Below, one piece after another: positions 5,479 through 9,899 of a DNA stretch of 9,899 nt. The notes beneath the pieces are model-generated. The model was not told where the DNA came from. It searched no databases and saw nothing but the letters and a program-made list of their open reading frames with translations. The stretch's first letter is position 1. Every line of letters starts with the position of its first letter. The translations under genes were made by a program, and so were the position numbers. Source of the stretch: Sphingomonadaceae bacterium (GTDB lineage: Bacteria; Pseudomonadota; Alphaproteobacteria; Sphingomonadales; Sphingomonadaceae); the NCBI GenBank assembly GCA_004282995.1, contig SHLU01000071.1:1-9899 (forward strand), given 5' to 3'.

Positions 5479-7443
5479 ATGTCCAGCATGACCCGCACCC
5501 CCTTTCTTGTCTTCGCCCTCCTCGCCACCACCTCCATCGCCCCCCCGGCCATGGCTCAGGAAACGGGGGCCTGGGACAATGCCCGCGCCAGCATGGTGGC
5601 CAGCCAGCCAAACCAGGTGACGCGTGCGATCAATCGGTGGGAATATCTGACTGCGGCCAATACTCGCGAGGCAGGCTTTGATGCCTATGCGGGCTTCGTC
5701 CTGGCCTATCCGGACTTCCCGAAAGCAGCTTTACTGCGCGCCCGCGCTGAAAAGGCACTCGACAGCGAACCTGTCGATGCTGCGCGCATGGTTGCCTTTT
5801 TCGACAAACACCCGCCGCTCAGCAACAGCGCCCGGGCCCGCTATGCCCTGGCGCTGGCTTCGCTGGGCCGGAGCGACGCCTTTGCCGTTGCTCGCGATGC
5901 CTGGCGCGGCGGCTCCATGGCGAGCACATCGGAAGCCTATATGGTCGGCCTGTTCGGCGCTCGCTTCCAGCCCGAGGATTACGACGCCCGGATGAACGCG
6001 CTGCTATGGCAGGGCGATACAGCGGCGGCGGTGCGGATCGTGAACAATGTTTCGCCAGCCAACATGGGCATTTACCAGGCTCGTCTGGCCCTGACAGGCG
6101 GCACGCTGCCGGCCAGTGCGGGCGTTTCGACGCCAGCCGACGCCATGACCGATCCCGGTTATGTCTACAATCTGGCGCAGCACCATTTGCGCAGTGGCAA
6201 TATGCCGGCGGCAATCAGCCTGTTGGCGAACCGCCCGCAATTTGCCGGTTTGCCGCATCTGGCAGAGGATTACGTGGCGCTGTCGCTGCAAGCGGCGAAA
6301 GGCGCGAGTTCCGGACAGGCCGTGCAGATCGCATCGAAGGTTGACGATCTGTTCGCTCCCGGCACCGATATTTCGGCCGGCTCGTTCAGGCTACGCGACA
6401 CCTTTACTGACTTGATGTGGCTGGGCGGAACCAGCGCGTTGTGGAATTTGGGCGATGGTCGCTCGGCCGCGCCGCTGTTTTATCGATATGGTACGTCAGC
6501 ACGGACACCTTTGACCCGCTCGAAGGGCTTTTTCTGGGCTGGCCGTGCGGCGGCACGCGCTGGCGACCGCGCGGAAGCGGAACGCTACTGGAATCTCGCC
6601 GCGGAACATCCGGATTATTATTACGGGCAGCTGGCGCTGGCCGAACTTGGCCAGCCGATGCCTGCTTTCGCGGAGATCCCAATCAACTTGCCGAGCGCTG
6701 CCGAGAAAGCCGCGTTCGACATTGACCCCCTGACCATCGCCATCCGTGAACTGGCTCGCAATCGCAAGGATTGGCGCACCGAAAGAGCGTTCTTCTCCGC
6801 GATTTCGGACAAGGCCGACACGCCAGCCAAAATGGCGCTGGTAGCGCAGTTGGCACGCGAGACCGGACTCGACGAAATGGCAGTTGTCGCGGGCATGACT
6901 GCTGGCGAGCACGGGTTCAAGGGGTTCGAGCGGCTTGGTTTCCCGACGGTAGCCCCCCATCCGGGCGCCAATTGGACCATGGTTCACGCCATCGCCCGGC
7001 AAGAAAGCGAATTTGACCGCAACCGTGTCAGCCATGCCGGCGCCCGCGGGATGATGCAGTTGATGCCTGGGACCGCTCGCGAAGAAGCTGGCAAGGTCGG
7101 GATCAATTACTTGCATGCCGATCTGACCGCCAACCCGGCTTACAACATACGCTTGGGCGATGCGCATTTCGCGCGATTGATGGACCGCTATGGCGGAGCC
7201 TATCCGCTGGCCATCGCCGCCTATAATGCCGGACCAGGCCGCGTGAACGAGTGGCTGCGCCTCAATGGCGACCCGCGCTATGGCGGCATCGGATGGGCAG
7301 AGTGGATCGAGAAAATCCCGGCCAATTTCGAAACGCGCTATTATGTAATGCGGGTAATCGGAAACGCCGTGACCTATGCGAATATGCATCCAGATCGGTC
7401 AGCTCCATACCAACGTGATGTCAGGCACTACCTCCCTCGTTAA
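5479..7443 (+). CDS. slt: Periplasmic lytic transglycosylase (Slt70-like)
   Basis: Cleaves the MurNAc-GlcNAc bond of peptidoglycan in the periplasm with formation of 1,6-anhydroMurNAc, for wall turnover and remodelling. The product has 654 residues. A signal peptide covers residues 1-26, with probable cleavage after AMA before QETG. A long alpha-helical, repeat-like region (about 27-480) resembles the superhelical U/L domains of Slt70. The C-terminal SLT domain (about 495-640) has the catalytic glutamate in ARQESEFD (Glu509), GMMQLMPGTA (524-533) and AYNAGPGRV (Tyr582). ATG 5479 gives a clean signal peptide; the GTG at 5434 would put 15 extra residues before it. The gene is divergent from dapA and followed after 3 nt by greB, so it heads a three-gene unit. 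Confidence 0.95.
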   Translation: MSSMTRTPFLVFALLATTSIAPPAMAQETGAWDNARASMVASQPNQVTRAINRWEYLTAANTREAGFDAYAGFVLAYPDFPKAALLRARAEKALDSEPVDAARMVAFFDKHPPLSNSARARYALALASLGRSDAFAVARDAWRGGSMASTSEAYMVGLFGARFQPEDYDARMNALLWQGDTAAAVRIVNNVSPANMGIYQARLALTGGTLPASAGVSTPADAMTDPGYVYNLAQHHLRSGNMPAAISLLANRPQFAGLPHLAEDYVALSLQAAKGASSGQAVQIASKVDDLFAPGTDISAGSFRLRDTFTDLMWLGGTSALWNLGDGRSAAPLFYRYGTSARTPLTRSKGFFWAGRAAARAGDRAEAERYWNLAAEHPDYYYGQLALAELGQPMPAFAEIPINLPSAAEKAAFDIDPLTIAIRELARNRKDWRTERAFFSAISDKADTPAKMALVAQLARETGLDEMAVVAGMTAGEHGFKGFERLGFPTVAPHPGANWTMVHAIARQESEFDRNRVSHAGARGMMQLMPGTAREEAGKVGINYLHADLTANPAYNIRLGDAHFARLMDRYGGAYPLAIAAYNAGPGRVNEWLRLNGDPRYGGIGWAEWIEKIPANFETRYYVMRVIGNAVTYANMHPDRSAPYQRDVRHYLPR

Positions 7444-7446
7444 GAC

Positions 7447-7926
7447 ATGAGCGCGCCGTCCCATCCCATCACGCCGGCTGGCTACGCCGCGATGAAGGCG
7501 CGCTATGACCACTTGCTCGGGGTCGAACGACCGGAAATCGTCGATATCGTGAGCTGGGCTGCCGGAAACGGCGACCGCAGCGAGAACGGTGATTACATCT
7601 ACGGTCGCAAGCGCATGCGCGAGATCGACCGCGAGCTTGGCTATCTGGCACGAAGAATGAAGGCCTCGCGCGTAGTTGACCCGGCCGAACAGCGGGATCG
7701 CTCGCGCGTCTTCTTCGGCGCTTGCGTCACGCTTGCGGACGAAGATGATGCACGCAAGACGGTGACACTCGTGGGGGACGACGAGCAGGAGGCCGGATGT
7801 GGACGGATCGGCTGGTCAAGCCCGATGGCGCGGGCATTGAGAGGCGCAAAGGTTGGGGACTTGCGGGTTGTTGCCCTTCCCTCCGGCGCGAAGGAATGGG
7901 AAATCATGCAGATTGCCTATGATTAG
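7447..7926 (+). CDS. greB: Transcription elongation factor GreB
   Basis: Enters the RNA polymerase secondary channel and stimulates cleavage of backtracked RNA. The 159-residue product has the GreA/GreB layout: an N-terminal coiled coil (about 8-80) and a C-terminal FKBP-like domain (about 85-159). The tip motif NGDRSENGDYIYG supplies the acidic residues Asp43 and Glu46 that position magnesium at the polymerase active site. That tip together with the following KRMREIDRELGYL-type helix points to GreB rather than GreA. The C-terminal block GRIGWSSPMARALRGAKVGD matches the family's SPIARALLGKKVGD-type signature. It starts 3 nt after the slt stop, with no strong ribosome site, so coupled translation is likely. 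It overlaps the next gene by 8 nt. Confidence 0.93.
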   Translation: MSAPSHPITPAGYAAMKARYDHLLGVERPEIVDIVSWAAGNGDRSENGDYIYGRKRMREIDRELGYLARRMKASRVVDPAEQRDRSRVFFGACVTLADEDDARKTVTLVGDDEQEAGCGRIGWSSPMARALRGAKVGDLRVVALPSGAKEWEIMQIAYD

Positions 7927-8413
7927 CAACCTCATCCGTCTTTGCGCCTTTGGTCTGCTGGTATCGGCGATACCCGCACAAGCAAGAGATTCACTGGGTA
8001 TTTTTGAGGAATGGGGCGCCTTTCGCGATCCGCAGACGCCGCGCTGCTATGCTGTTGCCAAGCCTTCACCCAGCAGCCGCAGCCGCGATTATGCGCCTTT
8101 CGCCGCCATCGGCACCTGGCCTCAACGCAATGTTCGCGGACAGGTTCACTTCCGTCTGTCGCGCGAGATCGCCAACGACCGGACCATCCGCCTGGTCATC
8201 GGTGATCGCGTGTTCGAATTGACTGGTGGTGGGGGAGATGCGTGGGCGCGAGACCGGGCAATGGACGCTGCCATTGTCGCTGCCATGCGCTCCGGAACAC
8301 GCATGGTCATATCGGCCTCGGACAAGCGCGGACGGCGCTTCTCCGATCGCTACAATCTATCAGGTGCGGCCACCGCGATGGATGCTGCCACGATTGGCTG
8401 TGCCCGCCGTTGA
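7919..8413 (+). CDS. Exported IalB-like protein of unknown function
   Basis: A 164-residue protein with a signal peptide (1-22, probable cleavage after AQA before RDSLG), so probably periplasmic. The mature part begins with FEEWGAFRDPQTPRCYAVAKP and ends with a second cysteine in IGCARR. Cys43 and Cys161 could form a disulfide. The aromatic start, the early R-C-Y element and the late cysteine resemble the invasion-associated locus B (IalB) family, but this is a resemblance from memory and the biochemical role is unknown. A Gly-rich turn (ELTGGGGDAW) followed by AMDAAIVAAMRSG is a clear internal signature. ATG 7919 overlaps the greB 3' end by 8 nt; a longer in-frame reading from 7853 would lose the signal peptide position. 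It is the last gene before the terminator at 8438. Confidence 0.6.
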   Translation: MISNLIRLCAFGLLVSAIPAQARDSLGIFEEWGAFRDPQTPRCYAVAKPSPSSRSRDYAPFAAIGTWPQRNVRGQVHFRLSREIANDRTIRLVIGDRVFELTGGGGDAWARDRAMDAAIVAAMRSGTRMVISASDKRGRRFSDRYNLSGAATAMDAATIGCARR

Positions 8414-8414
8414 G

Positions 8415-8430
8415 TCCGGCCGTGGCCGGA
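8415..8430. repeat. TCCGGCC-GT-GGCCGGA palindrome
   Basis: A perfect 7-bp inverted repeat with a 2-nt centre begins 2 nt after the stop of the IalB-like gene and 8 nt before the main terminator stem. It may be an accessory 3' hairpin with a CGTG loop, protecting the transcript end. Confidence 0.4.
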
Positions 8431-8437
8431 TGCGAAA

Positions 8438-8461
8438 ACGGCCGGGGTCGCCCCCGGCCGT
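8438..8461. terminator. Bidirectional intrinsic terminator
   Basis: A perfect 10-bp GC-rich stem (ACGGCCGGGG/CCCCGGCCGT) closes a TCGC loop between the convergent IalB-like and beta-barrel genes. An A-run precedes it at 8435-8438, so the minus-strand transcript reads hairpin then TTTT, the standard form for the beta-barrel gene. On the plus strand the stem is followed by TTCGCAATTT, a weaker U-tract. The pairing can be extended on both sides by GCG/CGC across a 2-nt bulge. Confidence 0.75.
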
Positions 8462-8488
8462 TCGCAATTTGATCCAATCGGATACGAT

Positions 8489-9160
8489 TTAGAACCGCAC
8501 GCCAAGTCCGACCGTTACCTGGTGCCGGTCAAGGTCGACATTGAAACGGTCACTGTCGGGCAGCGTACCTTCAAAATCGACTTCGGCCTCGGAGTAGTTC
8601 GAGTAGCGGTATTCGGCGTTCACAAACATGTTCTGGTTGATTGCATATTCGAGGCCGCCGCCGACGCGATAGCCATCGAGGTCATAGTCCTCGTTGAATT
8701 CGCGCGTGCCGTCGTTCGAACGGATGTCGAGCTTGGCATTGGTATAGCCACCCTTGACATAGGCCAGCGCGCGATCGCCGACCTTGGCGCCGATCCGGGC
8801 ACCGAGATACATGTCACGACCGGCATCGACATTTCCGAAACCGAAGCCCTCGAAATCACCGTTGTTGAAGTCGGTCTTTGCGCTCGACCAGGCGAACTCC
8901 GCTTCCGGTCCGATCACTACGGCGCCAAGATCGACGTCATAGCCGATCGCTGCGCCATAGACCGCACCTTCGGCCGACTGGTCGTTATTGTCATTGCCGT
9001 CGTCATCGACGCTGCTGCCGGCCTTGAACGAATCGAAGCCGCCGACAGCCTGGGCACGAGCCCCGGTGAACGGTGAATCATTCTCCACCGTCTGGGCAAA
9101 TGCCGGAGTGGCTGCAGCAATCATGGTTCCTGCGAGGAGAGTTGCGACTGTGTTCTTCAT
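8489..9160 (-). CDS. Outer membrane beta-barrel protein (Omp25/OmpA-like small porin family)
   Basis: Small outer-membrane beta-barrel of 223 residues, likely with eight strands. A signal peptide spans 1-22 (AFA before QTVEND). The mature chain alternates aromatic and hydrophobic residues in Gly-rich strands (GAAIGYDVDLG, LGARIGAKVGD, LAYVKGGYTN, YRVGGGLEYAI, FVNAEYRYSNY). It ends in VTVGLGVRF, where the terminal Phe fits the recognition signal for barrel assembly. A loop at 49-62 is very acidic (DDDGNDNND). ATG 9160 is supported by GGAG 6 nt upstream; earlier in-frame starts at 9172 and 9241 lack this and would displace the signal peptide. Its function (structural, adhesin or small channel) is not readable. 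It converges on the terminator at 8438-8461. Confidence 0.85.
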   Translation of the reverse strand: MKNTVATLLAGTMIAAATPAFAQTVENDSPFTGARAQAVGGFDSFKAGSSVDDDGNDNNDQSAEGAVYGAAIGYDVDLGAVVIGPEAEFAWSSAKTDFNNGDFEGFGFGNVDAGRDMYLGARIGAKVGDRALAYVKGGYTNAKLDIRSNDGTREFNEDYDLDGYRVGGGLEYAINQNMFVNAEYRYSNYSEAEVDFEGTLPDSDRFNVDLDRHQVTVGLGVRF

Positions 9161-9375
9161 TATAAACTCCATTTTCAGTTTCGACGCGGGCTGTTGCCCT
9201 GCGTAGACCCATCCAATGTGTGACCAGCCGACTTGTTTCATGAACCTAATACAACAACAAACTGTCGCTTTTGGGTAACATTATTACGACAGAGCGAGAT
9301 GCTTTTGCGACGAGATCCGGGAACAGAACCGGATGGCATGCCGCAGGATTCCGCCCGCCATTAGCGCTTGCTGGA

Positions 9376-9389
9376 TTCTGCGAGCAGAA
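9376..9389. repeat. TTCTGC-GA-GCAGAA palindrome in the rlmN promoter
   Basis: A perfect 6-bp inverted repeat with a 2-nt centre ends 5 nt before the candidate -10 box of rlmN, so it would fill the -35/-10 spacer. That is a typical repressor position, but no regulator is identified. Confidence 0.4.
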
Positions 9390-9394
9390 GCCCC

Positions 9395-9400
9395 TATATG
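9395..9400 (+). promoter_or_regulatory. Candidate -10 box of rlmN (leaderless type)
   Basis: TATATG, in the context CCCCTATATGCGCC, lies exactly 10 nt before the rlmN ATG, and no Shine-Dalgarno sequence is present. Transcription from this box would begin at or next to the start codon. No good -35 box is seen at 16-18 nt; TTGCTG at 9368 is 21 nt away. Confidence 0.45.
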
Positions 9401-9410
9401 CGCCGCCTCC

Positions 9411-9899
9411 ATGACCGAAACGCCTCTCATGTCGATCCCCGGACAGGTGGATCCCGTTCCCGTTGCGCGCGAAATCACTCCGCGCGCCGACGGCCGTATC
9501 GACCTTCTCGGACTGCCCCGCCCTCGGATCTGCGAGTTGTTCGAACAGGCTGGGCTGGATGCACGTCAGGCCAAGCTGCGCAGCAAGCAAGTCTATCACT
9601 GGCTCTATCACCGCGGCGTAACCGATTTCGACGCGATGACCGATATTGCCAAGACGATGCGCCCGTGGCTTTCCGAACGCTTTGTAGTCGGACGGCCAAA
9701 CGTGATCGAGGCGCAGCATTCGTCCGACGGCACCCGCAAGTGGTTGCTTCAGACTGATGACGGCCACGATTTCGAGATGGTTTTCATTCCTGATGCCGAT
9801 CGTGGCACCTTGTGCGTGTCGAGCCAGGTCGGTTGCACGCTCAATTGCCGCTTCTGCCACACCGGGACCATGCGACTGGTACGCAACCTTACCCCTGGC
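9411..9899 (+). CDS. rlmN: Dual-specificity RNA methyltransferase RlmN (3' end outside window)
   Basis: Radical-SAM enzyme that methylates C2 of A2503 in 23S rRNA and A37 of some tRNAs. The first 163 codons are present out of a usual length of roughly 350-420. The N-terminal accessory domain (about 30-95) includes LRSKQVYHWLYHRGV and the FDAMTDIAK helix. The chain then reaches TLCVSSQVGCTLNCRFCHTG, whose CxxxCxxC motif (Cys142, Cys146, Cys149) holds the 4Fe-4S cluster, followed by TMRLVRNLTPG, typical of alphaproteobacterial RlmN. The catalytic C-terminal half, including the second methyl-carrying cysteine, is beyond the edge. ATG 9411 is placed 10 nt after a -10-like TATATG; Met7 (9429) is an alternative. 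It is divergent from the beta-barrel gene. Confidence 0.95.
   Translation, partial: MTETPLMSIPGQVDPVPVAREITPRADGRIDLLGLPRPRICELFEQAGLDARQAKLRSKQVYHWLYHRGVTDFDAMTDIAKTMRPWLSERFVVGRPNVIEAQHSSDGTRKWLLQTDDGHDFEMVFIPDADRGTLCVSSQVGCTLNCRFCHTGTMRLVRNLTPG

Larger units (their letters stand above)
9161..9410. other. Intergenic region between the beta-barrel gene and rlmN
   Basis: This 250-nt divergent region carries the controls of both genes. Next to the beta-barrel start is its ribosome site (GGAG on the minus strand, 9170-9167) and a possible leader hairpin (CGCGGGC-TGTT-GCCC, 9185-9199). Further on are an AT-rich stretch (9245-9290), the inverted repeat ATCCGG-N8-CCGGAT (9315-9334), the palindrome GGCATGCC (9335-9342), the TTCTGC-GA-GCAGAA palindrome and a candidate rlmN -10 box. 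I could not identify a convincing promoter for the beta-barrel gene. Confidence 0.5.

Noticed and set aside
6496..7389. A 297-codon open frame on the minus strand opposite the slt catalytic region
   Set aside because: It is the complement of the conserved SLT domain, has no family signature and no ribosome site.
8522..9076. A 184-codon plus-strand frame rich in Val, Ile and Ala opposite the beta-barrel gene
   Set aside because: It looks hydrophobic only because it is the complement of Asp/Gly/Asn codons; the minus frame has a signal peptide, ribosome site and terminal Phe.
9246..9860. A 204-codon minus-strand frame opposite rlmN
   Set aside because: It is antisense to the conserved RlmN N-terminus and cysteine motif, and its composition looks like non-coding translation.
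1..9899. A defence island, mobile element, CRISPR array or biosynthetic cluster
   Set aside because: Nearly every base is explained by housekeeping and envelope genes with uniform composition; no integrase, transposase, direct-repeat array or attachment site is visible.

Overview
The window looks like chromosomal DNA from an alphaproteobacterium of the order Sphingomonadales, probably near Erythrobacteraceae. This rests on high GC (about 60% by eye), the CckA cell-cycle kinase, the smpB/dapA/slt neighbourhood and the style of the proteins; no database search was possible. It reads as a core housekeeping region. I found no transposase, phage gene, CRISPR array, toxin-antitoxin pair, defence gene, tRNA or rRNA.

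Layout. On the minus strand, from 3313 down to 1, lie smpB (trans-translation factor), a DUF2062 membrane protein gene and cckA (hybrid sensor kinase, cut by the left window edge before its expected receiver domain). The DUF2062 and cckA genes overlap by 4 nt. A plus-strand gene for an AstE/aspartoacylase-family (M14-like) metallo-hydrolase (3415-4476) lies between smpB and dapA. It is divergent from smpB and convergent with dapA, 22 nt apart. dapA (minus, 4499-5380) is divergent from a tight plus-strand operon: slt (soluble lytic transglycosylase), greB (transcript cleavage factor) and a small exported IalB-like protein. That operon ends at a strong GC hairpin, probably a bidirectional terminator shared with a convergent outer-membrane beta-barrel gene (minus, 8489-9160). 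The window ends inside rlmN (plus, from 9411), cut just after its radical-SAM cysteine motif.

Themes. The genes cover cell-cycle signalling (CckA), cell-wall supply and turnover (DapA feeds the diaminopimelate pathway, Slt cleaves peptidoglycan), ribosome rescue and modification (SmpB, RlmN), transcription elongation (GreB) and the envelope (DUF2062 protein, beta-barrel, IalB-like protein). The observations most worth a second look are non-coding or contextual: near-identical leaderless-type promoter layouts at smpB and rlmN, perfect inverted repeats in the dapA/slt and rlmN control regions, the DUF2062-cckA overlap, and an extra PAS-like segment in CckA. I saw no clearly new biological system.
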